Source of the DNA: Candidatus Falkowbacteria bacterium UBA917
Lineage (GTDB): Bacteria > Patescibacteriota > Patescibacteriia > Patescibacteriales > Patescibacteriaceae
NCBI GenBank assembly: GCA_002293855.1
Contig: DBEB01000029.1
Coordinates: forward strand, 1-7,045
Direction of reading: 5' to 3'
DNA: 7,045 bases
A program made the translations under genes and the position numbers. The notes beneath the pieces were generated by a model that saw nothing but the letters and a program-made list of their open reading frames with translations, did no database searches and was not told where the DNA came from. Of this stretch, positions 1 to 5,133 are shown one piece after another (the first letter of the stretch is position 1; each line of letters begins with the position of its first letter).

Positions 1-98
1 GATTTAAGCTTATACATTATATAGGCAAGGTGGCCAGAGAGCTTGATTGACGAGCCCCGTCAACACAGGTTAAGGATATCTTTTTTTATTTACACAAT
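1..98 (+). promoter_or_regulatory. Leader of the S1 gene with a 6-bp hairpin
   Basis: This is non-coding sequence before the S1-protein gene. A perfect 6-bp stem (47-52 TTGACG with 58-63 CGTCAA, loop AGCCC) is visible, followed after about 17 bases by a T-run (80-87). The gap is too long for a standard intrinsic terminator. An AT-rich stretch at 10-22 could hold a -10 box whose -35 would lie outside the window. No Shine-Dalgarno site sits at a usable distance from the ATG at 99; AAGG at 72-75 is too far away. The role of the hairpin is unknown. Confidence 0.35.
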
Positions 99-1205
99 AT
101 GAGCACTACCAAAGATAATGCTAATTTTGCGGCTTTAGTTGATCAGGATCTCGATCGCATTCCTCAAGTTGGCGACACTGTCACTGGTACTATTCTTTCT
201 GCTTCTAAGTCCGAAGTCCGCATGGACATCCACGGTATTATGACCGGTGTTGTTCGTGGTCGCGAACTTTTTTACGAAGCTGTCGAATACGCCGATCTTA
301 AGCCAGGCGATCCTATCGAAGCTACCGTTATTGATAATGAAAACGAAAACGGTGAACTAGAACTCTCCTTCCGTTACGCTGGCCAAGAAAAAACTTGGCA
401 AAATCTAACCGACTCCTTCCAAAAAGGTTCTCCTTTGAAGGTTCGTGTTATTGAGGCTAACCGCGGTGGTTTACTGGTTTCTTACATGCAAACACAGGCC
501 TTTTTACCAGTCAGCCAACTCTCTCCAGAGCACTACCCACGTGTTAGCGGCGGCGACAAGAATAAAATTTTAGAAAAACTCAAATCCATTGTTGGCAAAG
601 AGATTGAAGTCAAAGTCATCACTTTGGATCGCGATGAACAAAAACTCATCGTCAGTGAAAAAGCTGCTTGGCAAGACCGTCAGCAAGACGTCTTTACCAA
701 ATACTCTGTCGGTACCGTCATCGAAGGCACTATCACCGCTGTCACTAATTTCGGTGTCTTTGTCGCCTTTAGCGAAAATCTCGAAGGCCTCATTCACATC
801 AGCGAACTAGCTTGGCAACGTATTGATGATCCAAGTGAAATCTACAAAGTTGGTGACAACATCAAGGCTGAAATCATCAATATCGAAGGCTCCAAGATCT
901 TCTTGTCCGCCAAAAAACTCATCGCCGATCCTTGGAACAACATCAAAGAACGTTACCAAATCGGCCAGAGCTATCGTGGTACTATCATCAAGATTAATCC
1001 TTTTGGACTCTTTGTTGAGCTCGACAAAAACATCCACGGCCTCGCTCACATCAGCCAATTAACCATTCCAGCCGGTCAAAAACTCGACCAACTCTACAAA
1101 GTCGGTGAAGAAAAAGATTTCGTCATTGTCTCTATTGAACCTAGCGAACACCGTCTCGGTCTCGCCTTCAAGAAAAACGACGAAGCTAAATCTGAAACCA
1201 AGTAA
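99..1205 (+). CDS. rpsA: S1 RNA-binding domain protein, probable ribosomal protein S1 (four S1 domains)
   Basis: This 368-residue protein is built almost wholly of S1 (OB-fold) RNA-binding domains. Four can be seen at about residues 23-92, 108-189, 203-273 and 288-358. Domains 3 and 4 are the most typical, with V-G-x-x-x-x-G-x-I, an N-F/P-F-G-V/L-F-V strand and G-L-x-H-I-S. Domain 2 is divergent. Bacterial S1 on the small ribosomal subunit binds mRNA and helps load it, and forms with four domains are known as well as the six-domain E. coli form. The acidic start and Lys-rich tail lack domains. The ATG at 99 gives a family-like start; there is no near Shine-Dalgarno. The gene ends in TAA, and the infC promoter begins 7 bases later with no terminator between. 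A general S1-domain regulator rather than true S1 is the main alternative. Confidence 0.85.
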   Translation: MSTTKDNANFAALVDQDLDRIPQVGDTVTGTILSASKSEVRMDIHGIMTGVVRGRELFYEAVEYADLKPGDPIEATVIDNENENGELELSFRYAGQEKTWQNLTDSFQKGSPLKVRVIEANRGGLLVSYMQTQAFLPVSQLSPEHYPRVSGGDKNKILEKLKSIVGKEIEVKVITLDRDEQKLIVSEKAAWQDRQQDVFTKYSVGTVIEGTITAVTNFGVFVAFSENLEGLIHISELAWQRIDDPSEIYKVGDNIKAEIINIEGSKIFLSAKKLIADPWNNIKERYQIGQSYRGTIIKINPFGLFVELDKNIHGLAHISQLTIPAGQKLDQLYKVGEEKDFVIVSIEPSEHRLGLAFKKNDEAKSETK

Positions 1206-1211
1206 TTATTA

Positions 1212-1240
1212 TTGAAAGCTAGCCATAATTGTGCTATCAT
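1212..1240 (+). promoter_or_regulatory. Sigma-70-type promoter of the infC operon
   Basis: A -35 box TTGAAA (1212-1217), a 17-base spacer and a -10 box TATCAT (1235-1240) are present, with an extended TGC just before the -10 (1232-1234). Transcription would start near 1247, leaving a leader of only about 17 bases before the infC ATG. That is too short for the long autoregulatory L20-binding leader known upstream of infC in Bacillus relatives. Confidence 0.75.
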
Positions 1241-1263
1241 CATAAGCAAGACAACTCTCATTT

Positions 1264-1821
1264 ATGCGTAGAATCTATCGCCGACCCAAAATCGAAGTCG
1301 ACAAAGGCTTCAAAGCCAATGAAAAAATTACCGCCCTCACTCTTCAGGTTATTGACGAAGAAGGCGCTAGCCTTGGCATTTTGACTCGTGAAGAAGCTCT
1401 ACGCATAGCCGAAGAAACTGGCGCCGATCTGGTCGAGGTCAACCCCAAAGTTGACCCTCCGATCGCCAAGATCATGGACTACGGCCAATTCAAATACGAA
1501 CGTGACAAGAAGTTGCAAAAGCAAAAGGTCAAGAGCAAAAAAAGCGAAACCAAATGTATTCGCCTCTCCGTCCGTATCGGTGCTCATGACCTAGCTACTC
1601 GTATTGAACAGGCCAAAAAGTTCTTAATCCGTGGCGACAAGCTCAAAATCGAGCTCCGTCTCAAAGGCCGTGAACGTCAACATCCCGAAACCGGTCGCGA
1701 AGTCATGGTTAAGCTCCTGGATGCTATGCTGGCTGAAGACACTCTCAACATTGAGATCGAAGAAGCCTTGACAAAGCAGGGAGAACGCTTTAATATGGTT
1801 TTAGTCAATAAAAAAAGCTAA
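1264..1821 (+). CDS. infC: Translation initiation factor IF-3
   Basis: This 185-residue protein is a full-length IF-3, which binds the 30S subunit, prevents premature joining of 50S and checks start-codon/initiator pairing. The N-terminal domain runs from about residue 16 to 80 and carries the family signature K-I-M-D-Y-G-Q-F-K-Y-E (69-79), with Q where K is usual. A lysine-rich linker helix (81-97) follows. The C-terminal domain (about 98-183) has the expected I-R-L-S-V-R-I-G-x-H-D, K-K-F-L-x-x-G-D-K and H-P-E-x-G-R-E-V stretches. The start is ATG, not the rare AUU used by E. coli infC. It has no clear Shine-Dalgarno site. It is the first gene of an operon with rpmI and rplT, the classical order. 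Confidence 0.97.
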   Translation: MRRIYRRPKIEVDKGFKANEKITALTLQVIDEEGASLGILTREEALRIAEETGADLVEVNPKVDPPIAKIMDYGQFKYERDKKLQKQKVKSKKSETKCIRLSVRIGAHDLATRIEQAKKFLIRGDKLKIELRLKGRERQHPETGREVMVKLLDAMLAEDTLNIEIEEALTKQGERFNMVLVNKKS

Positions 1822-1868
1822 TATTCAATAAAATTACCCTTTAAGAAAGCAAGCAAAAATTAAATTTT

Positions 1869-2063
1869 ATGCCAAAAATTAAGACCCACAAAGCTACTGC
1901 CAAACGCTTTACCCTCACCGGTTCTGGCAAGCTCTTGCGCCGCAAAGCCGGTCAAGATCACTTCAATGCCCGTGAATCAGGTAAAGTCAAGCGCAATAAG
2001 CGTCGTGATATCTCCGGCCCAAGCACCAATGCTCGGACTATCATTCGACTCATCTCTAATTAA
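1869..2063 (+). CDS. rpmI: Large-subunit ribosomal protein L35
   Basis: This is a 64-residue, strongly basic protein with the L35 pattern: M-P-K-I-K-T-H-K at the start, A-K-R-F-x-x-T-G-S-G-K at residues 11-21, and a K/R-rich middle (K-R-N-K-R-R, 41-46). The length matches the usual 64-66 residues. L35 is a structural protein of the 50S subunit. The gene lies 47 bases after infC and 14 bases before rplT, with no terminator on either side, so it is cotranscribed. The 5' spacer is A-rich and lacks a good Shine-Dalgarno site. Confidence 0.96.
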   Translation: MPKIKTHKATAKRFTLTGSGKLLRRKAGQDHFNARESGKVKRNKRRDISGPSTNARTIIRLISN

Positions 2064-2077
2064 GCTTAAAGAAAACT

Positions 2078-2431
2078 ATGCCAAGAGTTAAAAGGGGTAC
2101 AACCCATGTCAAAAAAAGAAAGACTTTGATGGCCAAAGTCAAAGGCTATATGTGGGGTCGCAAGAACCGCATTCGTCTAGCCAAGACCGCCACCCTCAAA
2201 GCCGGTGTCCACGCCTACCGTGATCGCAAGAACAAAAAGCGCAACAACCGTGGTTTGTGGCAAATCAAAATCGGCGCCTTTGCCCGTAGCCATAACCTCT
2301 CCTACTCTCGTCTGATTGATCAGCTCAAGAAAGGTCATGTCGAACTCGACCGTAAGATCCTCGCTGATCTCGCCGTTAATCACAAGACTGTTCTCAGTCA
2401 GATCATCGAGCAAACCAAGGCCGCTAAATAA
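2078..2431 (+). CDS. rplT: Large-subunit ribosomal protein L20
   Basis: This 117-residue protein has the complete L20 layout: a long basic N-terminal extension that threads into 23S rRNA (M-P-R-V-K-R-G, K-V-K-G-Y at 20-24), and a globular C-terminal part with L-S-Y-S-R-L-I (74-80) and E-L-D-R-K-I-L-A-D-L-A (89-99). L20 is an early 50S assembly protein and, in model bacteria, a repressor of its own operon. No L20-binding leader is visible upstream of infC here, so that control may be absent or lie elsewhere. The gene starts 14 bases after rpmI without a clear Shine-Dalgarno site, and its TAA lies 5 bases before secG. Confidence 0.97.
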   Translation: MPRVKRGTTHVKKRKTLMAKVKGYMWGRKNRIRLAKTATLKAGVHAYRDRKNKKRNNRGLWQIKIGAFARSHNLSYSRLIDQLKKGHVELDRKILADLAVNHKTVLSQIIEQTKAAK

Positions 2432-2436
2432 ACCTT

Positions 2437-2661
2437 ATGAGCGCTCAAACCATTCAAATCCTCCAGTTGATTATCGCTATTTTACTCATCGCTTCCATTC
2501 TCTTACAACAAAGAGGTTCTGGTCTCGGTGAAGCTTTTGGTGGCTCTAGCGCCATCTTCCGCACCAAGCGCGGAGCTGAAAAAATTATTTTTAGGACCAG
2601 CATCGTCTTAATCATCGCCCTAATAGGCTTGGCTTTCGCCGCCCTATTTATCGGTAAATAA
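2437..2661 (+). CDS. secG: Protein translocase subunit SecG
   Basis: This is a 74-residue inner-membrane protein of the SecYEG channel. Two hydrophobic helices are evident at about residues 5-24 and 54-72. They flank the conserved SecG loop L-L-Q-Q-R-G-S-G-L-G-E-A-F-G-G (22-36) and F-R-T-K-R-G-A-E-K (41-49). The length fits the short SecG forms. SecG aids SecA-driven export and is often dispensable in model species. It lies only 5 bases after rplT and 27 before the HU gene, so it is part of the infC operon and probably translated by coupling, since there is no room for its own ribosome binding site. It ends in a tandem TAA TAA. Confidence 0.95.
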   Translation: MSAQTIQILQLIIAILLIASILLQQRGSGLGEAFGGSSAIFRTKRGAEKIIFRTSIVLIIALIGLAFAALFIGK

Positions 2662-2688
2662 TAAGCTAAGGCCCTTGGCCACATCACT

Positions 2689-3027
2689 ATGAACAAAGCT
2701 AGTTTAATCGAAACCGTTGCTGCCAAACTGACCCAGATTTCCAAGAAGCAAGTCGAAGAAGTCATTGACACTCTTACCAACACTATCATCGAAGAATTAG
2801 TCGCTGGTAAAAAAGTCAACTTAGTCGGCTTTGGCTCCTTTGAAGCTCGCAAGCGTCACGCTCGTGGTGGCATCAATCCTCAAAAGCCTACCGAAAGAAT
2901 TACTATCCCTGAAGTTCGTGTTGCCAAATTCAAAACCGGCAAAACTCTCAAGGACTCTCTCAAAGGCAAAATTAGCCCTGATCACAGTGACCCTAGTCAA
3001 GCCGAGAGCACTAACGACTCCCTCTAA
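2689..3027 (+). CDS. hup: HU-family DNA-binding protein with a C-terminal tail
   Basis: This 112-residue protein is a nucleoid-associated HU/IHF-type protein that bends DNA as a dimer. The helical N-terminal half (M-N-K-A-S-L-I to about residue 40) is followed by V-G-F-G-S-F (46-51) and the beta-arm, R-K-R-H-A-R-G-G-I-N-P (54-64), with the N-P pair whose proline intercalates into DNA. V-A-K-F-K-T-G-K-T-L-K (78-88) closes the fold. Typical HU is about 90 residues; the extra 20 or so are polar and acidic (S/D/E-rich, 93-112) and look disordered. It is the last gene of the infC operon, with a strong terminator 4 bases after its TAA. HU and IHF cannot be told apart from this alone, but a single self-dimerising HU is the simpler reading. 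Confidence 0.93.
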   Translation: MNKASLIETVAAKLTQISKKQVEEVIDTLTNTIIEELVAGKKVNLVGFGSFEARKRHARGGINPQKPTERITIPEVRVAKFKTGKTLKDSLKGKISPDHSDPSQAESTNDSL

Positions 3028-3030
3028 GCT

Positions 3031-3062
3031 AAAAAACAGCCTGTAAATACAGGCTGTTTTTT
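3031..3062 (+). terminator. Intrinsic terminator of the infC-hup operon
   Basis: An 8-bp GC-containing stem ACAGCCTG (3036-3043) pairs with CAGGCTGT (3050-3057) around the loop TAAATA. The T-run 3057-3062 faces the A-run 3031-3036 and can extend the stem. The A-run makes it potentially active on both strands. It sits immediately after the HU stop codon. Confidence 0.92.
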
Positions 3063-3085
3063 GTTGCTCTAGAACTTGATTTTTT

Positions 3086-3114
3086 TTGACACTCCTGTTA
3101 TATTACTCTTATTA
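3086..3114 (+). promoter_or_regulatory. Probable promoter of the Arg-Met-Lys tRNA cluster
   Basis: A perfect -35 TTGACA (3086-3091) is followed after 17 bases by TTATTA (3109-3114); TATTAA one base later is an alternative -10. It is the only convincing promoter between the terminator at 3031-3062 and the first tRNA at 3174. A second TTGACA at 3149-3154 has no -10 at the right spacing. Confidence 0.55.
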
Positions 3115-3173
3115 ATTTGCCTTCTTTGAGATCCGAGGCAATTTTTTCTTGACAAGTTAACCGAATTTTACGG

Positions 3174-3245
3174 GCTCCTGTGGTGAAACGGATATCACGC
3201 TTGGCTTCGGACCAAGAATTTTGGGTTCGAGTCCTGACGGGAGCA
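3174..3245 (+). tRNA. tRNA-Arg (anticodon TCG)
   Basis: A full cloverleaf can be folded. The acceptor is GCTCCTG (3174-3180) with CGGGAGC (3238-3244), and the D-stem is GTGA/TCAC. The anticodon stem CTTGG/CCAAG encloses CTTCGGA, with anticodon TCG at 3207-3209. The T-loop is TTCGAGT. The discriminator is A3245. The next bases are CAG, so CCA is not encoded and must be added by a CCA-adding enzyme. UCG would read CGA, and other CGN codons by wobble. It is the first gene of a three-tRNA cluster. Confidence 0.95.
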
Positions 3246-3250
3246 CAGAT

Positions 3251-3335
3251 TCAATTTACAATGATCAATTTTCAATGATCAATTATTGTGCTTAACAGCC
3301 TAATTGATAATTGAAAATTGGTAATTGCCAATTGA
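3251..3335. repeat. Inverted pair of AATTGNN heptad arrays (35-bp imperfect hairpin)
   Basis: The left arm (3251-3285) carries five CAATT/CAATG cores starting at 3252, 3259, 3266, 3273 and 3280. The right arm (3301-3335) carries five AATTG cores starting at 3302, 3309, 3316, 3323 and 3330. Every step is exactly 7 bases. The arms are inverted copies matching at 30 of 35 positions around a 15-base loop (3286-3300). The whole element fills the spacer between tRNA-Arg and tRNA-Met. If transcribed with the tRNAs it would form a long AU-rich hairpin, a possible processing substrate (inference). Confidence 0.85.
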
Positions 3336-3339
3336 CCAT

Positions 3340-3413
3340 GGCTGGGTAGCTCAGTTGGTTAGAGCGTAGCACTCATAACGCTAAGGTCGTGAGTTCAATT
3401 CTCACTCCAGCTA
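3340..3413 (+). tRNA. tRNA with CAT anticodon (elongator Met, or Ile2)
   Basis: The cloverleaf has acceptor GGCTGGG (3340-3346) with TCCAGCT (3406-3412). Its first and last pairs are G-U, which is unusual at position 1-72. The D-arm has the elongator GAGC form. The anticodon loop is CTCATAA and the T-stem GTGAG/CTCAC is perfect. The anticodon stem TAGCA/CGCTA has an A-C mismatch next to the loop. It lacks the initiator hallmarks: an unpaired 1-72 and three G-C pairs in the anticodon stem. It is therefore elongator Met or the isoleucine tRNA whose CAU is lysidine-modified by TilS; sequence alone does not decide. CCA is not encoded. Confidence 0.92.
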
Positions 3414-3430
3414 CAAAAACAGTAAAATTT

Positions 3431-3503
3431 GCATCGTTAGCTCAGTCGGTAGAGCAGTTGCCTCTTAAGCAAACGGTCGCAGGTTCGAATCCTGCACGAT
3501 GCA
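3431..3503 (+). tRNA. tRNA-Lys (anticodon CTT)
   Basis: The acceptor is GCATCGT (3431-3437) with ACGATGC (3496-3502). The anticodon loop CTCTTAA carries CTT at 3464-3466, and the T-arm is GCAGG-TTCGAAT-CCTGC. The outermost anticodon-stem pair (G3457/A3473) is mismatched. The discriminator is A3503 and CCA is not encoded. CUU reads AAG only. It lies 17 bases after the CAT tRNA and is followed at once by a terminator, so it is the last gene of the cluster. Confidence 0.95.
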
Positions 3504-3506
3504 CTA

Positions 3507-3541
3507 AAACAAAAACAACCCACAAGGGGTTGTTTTTGTTT
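3507..3541 (+). terminator. Terminator of the tRNA cluster
   Basis: A perfect 15-bp stem pairs 3507-3521 (AAACAAAAACAACCC) with 3527-3541 (GGGTTGTTTTTGTTT) around the loop ACAAG. The 3' arm is itself T-rich. It starts 4 bases after tRNA-Lys. The near-symmetric A/T composition means it could act in either direction. Confidence 0.9.
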
Positions 3542-3591
3542 ATGTAGCTTAAATAATCAATGCAAGCCTTAAAAATCTCTTTAAAAATTAA

Positions 3592-3733
3592 GCGAGGCTG
3601 TGAAGTTTAGCCGAGACTATGTTTGACGAGCCTTTTGGGCGAGGAGTTAGGCGAGGCCTTCACAATGAGCGCTAATTTTACTGAGATTTTTTCGGACTCG
3701 CGACTCTTTACTCCACTTTCTCCTAGAGAAAGT
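3592..3733 (+). repeat. CGAG-rich intergenic element with inverted ends and a terminal hairpin
   Basis: Within the 283-base gene-free stretch 3542-3824, CGAG recurs at 3593, 3612, 3627, 3640 and 3652. GCGAGGC occurs as a direct repeat (3592-3598, 3651-3657). TGTGAAG (3599-3605) is matched by its inverse CTTCACA (3658-3664), which could close a 52-base loop. A perfect 8-bp hairpin ACTTTCTC-CTA-GAGAAAGT lies at 3715-3733. It is locally more GC-rich than its flanks and looks like a dispersed repeat or structured RNA rather than coding DNA. I have a general impression of similar sequences in other candidate-phylum genomes but cannot verify it. Confidence 0.45.
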
Positions 3734-3779
3734 AGAAGAAAAGAAAAAGACATTATTACTAAAATATTACAGCCCCTCC

Positions 3780-3809
3780 TTGCCCTCCAAATCCTAAAAA
3801 TGTTACAAT
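3780..3809 (+). promoter_or_regulatory. Possible promoter of the 3825-4500 gene pair
   Basis: TTGCCC (3780-3785), an 18-base spacer and TACAAT (3804-3809) form a moderate sigma-70-like site. Transcription would begin near 3816, giving a leader of about 9 bases before the ATG at 3825 or about 21 before the in-frame ATG at 3837. Translation from a very short leader would fit the absence of a Shine-Dalgarno site. Confidence 0.5.
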
Positions 3810-3824
3810 TTATCCAGCCACTTA

Positions 3825-4055
3825 ATGGCCAACTATATGGACGAAATCACTCAAGACATGTACTTATTGCTCAAGAAAAAAGTTCACGAGCAAGCTGCCT
3901 ATGACCTAGACGCCTACAGTGAAGTAGTAGATGAAGTCATTGATTATTATCTAGAAAAAGGCAAAATCGATGACGATGAAAACCTAGCCTTCATCAAGGA
4001 TCAGCTTATGTCTATGCGCGAAAACTTGACGGACAATCTCTCTGATGACGAATAA
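3825..4055 (+). CDS. Small acidic helical protein of unknown function
   Basis: I do not recognise this 76-residue protein. It is strongly acidic (21 Asp/Glu against 7 Lys/Arg), without Cys, Trp or membrane segments. It reads as mostly helical: residues 5-45 have alternating acidic and hydrophobic positions, followed by K-G-K-I-D-D-D-E and a second helix (53-68). It could be a small adaptor or an RNA-polymerase- or ribosome-associated protein, but nothing in it shows this. An alternative start at the fifth codon (3837) would remove four residues. Its end overlaps the next gene by 11 bases in another frame, so the two are probably translationally coupled. A possible promoter lies just upstream. 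Confidence 0.72.
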   Translation: MANYMDEITQDMYLLLKKKVHEQAAYDLDAYSEVVDEVIDYYLEKGKIDDDENLAFIKDQLMSMRENLTDNLSDDE

Positions 4056-4500
4056 CCACTCCAAACTGCTTTTTGTCATTATTAGCACAGTGATTATCTT
4101 AATCGCTGCCATATTTTTGCAAATCAGAAACCATTTTTTTACCGATCCCTCACCAATCACCATTAACCCAGTTGGCACCAGCTCTCCCGAAATCAGCAAC
4201 CCCAGCCCCGAGCGACTAAGCCCCGCACAAAAAGAGCTAGTCAAAAAATATCTCCAAGTGAATCTCAACACCCTTTCCCCTATTCCAGAGTCCCTAGGAG
4301 GCCAATTTTACCTCACAGAACTCATCTTTACCGGCACTAGTAGCGCTGAGATCTCCTATGAAGACGGTCATAATAGCTTGGGTGCCCAAACCAGCTTTTC
4401 TATCAACAACAACACTGTTAGCATTGAAAACTTCACTATTATTAGCCAAAACAATCAAAAAAACCTCACCAATACCAGTAGCACTACCATTACAAACTAA
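4045..4500 (+). CDS. Single-pass membrane-anchored protein of unknown function
   Basis: This is a 151-residue protein with one N-terminal hydrophobic helix (residues 8-27, no cleavage motif), then a Pro/Ser-rich linker (about 34-60), then a small outward-facing domain. That domain contains L-G-G-Q-F-Y-L-T-E-L-I-F-T-G and I-S-Y-E-D-G-H, likely beta strands. The tail is rich in Asn, Thr and Ser. Proteins with a G-G-x-F-Y-x-T core and Y-E-D-G-H are, to my knowledge, common unnamed proteins of candidate-phylum bacteria; this is from memory, not a search. The function is unknown. The ATG overlaps the previous stop region by 11 bases, which argues for coupled expression. No terminator is evident after its TAA; the spacer 4501-4589 holds only an AATTG array. 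Confidence 0.75.
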   Translation: MTNNHSKLLFVIISTVIILIAAIFLQIRNHFFTDPSPITINPVGTSSPEISNPSPERLSPAQKELVKKYLQVNLNTLSPIPESLGGQFYLTELIFTGTSSAEISYEDGHNSLGAQTSFSINNNTVSIENFTIISQNNQKNLTNTSSTTITN

Positions 4501-4549
4501 GCAGATAACCTAGCTTCAATGGCTAATATTAAACAAAATAACAATTTTT

Positions 4550-4582
4550 AATTGTAAATTGTTAATTGTAAATTGTTAATTG
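4550..4582 (+). repeat. AATTGNN heptad array, five copies, upstream of rplS
   Basis: AATTG begins at 4550, 4557, 4564, 4571 and 4578. The two variable bases alternate TA, TT, TA, TT, so a 14-base double unit is also repeated. A 6-bp hairpin ACAATT-TTT-AATTGT (4541-4555) overlaps its start. The array ends 7 bases before the -35 box of the rplS promoter, where AT-rich DNA could act like an UP element (inference). Confidence 0.85.
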
Positions 4583-4589
4583 ATTCAGT

Positions 4590-4618
4590 TTGACAAATTT
4601 TCGGTTATATTATACCAT
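4590..4618 (+). promoter_or_regulatory. Promoter of rplS and probably tRNA-Leu/tRNA-Val
   Basis: A perfect -35 TTGACA (4590-4595) has TACCAT (4613-4618) 17 bases downstream. A TTATATTATA stretch lies between them. Transcription would start near 4625, giving a leader of about 42 bases. No terminator appears until 5367-5396, so the transcript probably runs through both downstream tRNAs. Confidence 0.6.
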
Positions 4619-4666
4619 AAACACGCTAAAAACCTGAGCTCTTACGGAGCTTCTTATTTTAATAAT

Positions 4667-5050
4667 ATGAGTACTAAATCACCAGCCAATAAAGAAGGTC
4701 TGAGTCTGGACGAAATCAAAGACATCCTAGCGCCAGGTATGAGTGTTAGAATTTACCAAAAAATCAAAGAACAAAACGCCAAAGGCCAAGAAAAAGAGCG
4801 TTTGCAGTACTTTGATGGTATTATTATCTCTCGCCGCCACGGCAAGGAAATCGGTGCTACCATTACTGTCAGCAAAGTTACTGATGGTGTAACTATCGAA
4901 AAAATCTTCCCAATCAATCTCCCAACCATCACCAAGATCGAGATCAAGAAAGAAGCCATGGTTCGCCGTGCTAAACTCTACTTCTTGACCGATTACACCA
5001 AGAAGCTCAAGACCAAAAAGGCTGTTAAGGTTGCTCCAGCTACTAAATAA
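4667..5050 (+). CDS. rplS: Large-subunit ribosomal protein L19
   Basis: This 127-residue protein is a structural 50S protein near the subunit interface. The L19 core is clear: a helix at residues 13-20, P-G-M-S-V-R-I-Y (23-30), R-L-Q-Y-F-D-G-I-I-I-S-R-R-H-G (45-59), a T-V-S-K-V-T-D-G-V-T-I-E-K-I-F-P strand pair (67-82), and the diagnostic V-R-R-A-K-L-Y-F-L (99-107). The C-terminal 20 residues are Lys/Ala-rich. I chose the ATG at 4667. The frame is open back to 4580, but those 29 codons contain the promoter and match no L19. The only Shine-Dalgarno-like bases (GGAG, 4646-4649) are about 17 bases from the ATG, too far for normal use. Confidence 0.96.
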   Translation: MSTKSPANKEGLSLDEIKDILAPGMSVRIYQKIKEQNAKGQEKERLQYFDGIIISRRHGKEIGATITVSKVTDGVTIEKIFPINLPTITKIEIKKEAMVRRAKLYFLTDYTKKLKTKKAVKVAPATK

Positions 5051-5086
5051 TCAAAGAATGATCGTCGTTTAACGACTAATTATTCG

Positions 5087-5129
5087 CCCCTGCCCGCCTT
5101 GGGTGGGGTAGCTCGCCCCCGAGGCGAGC
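5087..5129 (+). other. GC-rich double hairpin abutting tRNA-Leu
   Basis: There are two stems side by side in otherwise AT-rich DNA. The first pairs CCCC (5087-5090) and CCC (5093-5095) with GGG (5101-5103) and GGGG (5105-5108). The second is perfect: GCTCGCC (5111-5117) with GGCGAGC (5123-5129), loop CCCGA. There is no T-run, so it is not an ordinary terminator. CCGCCT (5094-5099) could alternatively pair with AGGCGG (5132-5137), which includes the first bases of tRNA-Leu. A palindrome GTCGTT-T-AACGAC (5064-5076) lies just upstream. Confidence 0.7.
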
Positions 5130-5133
5130 GTAG

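Noticed and set aside
26..75. tRNA-like wording (GGTGGCCAGAG) near the window start
   Set aside because: No T-arm and no matching 3' acceptor can be found; only a simple 6-bp hairpin is supported.
2454..2852. 132-codon antisense frame across secG and hup
   Set aside because: It is a shadow of two well-supported genes on the + strand, with no start signals of its own.
3149..3172. Second TTGACA before tRNA-Arg as a promoter
   Set aside because: The position 17 bases downstream is CGGGCT, already at the tRNA start; no usable -10 box exists.
3623..3904. Open frame of 93 codons across the CGAG element
   Set aside because: It overlaps the better gene at 3825, has no ribosome binding site, crosses a perfect hairpin and a likely promoter, and its protein has no domain-like pattern.
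3984..4271. 95-codon antisense frame
   Set aside because: It lies antisense to the junction and start of the overlapping gene pair, with no promoter or ribosome binding site; the + strand reading has a typical membrane-anchor layout.
4550..4582. Heptad arrays as a CRISPR array
   Set aside because: The repeat core is 5 bases and the spacer 2 bases, far below CRISPR sizes, and no cas genes are near.
4580..4666. Upstream in-frame extension of L19
   Set aside because: The 29 extra codons cover the -35/-10 region and have no match to the L19 N-terminus; ATG 4667 gives a normal length.
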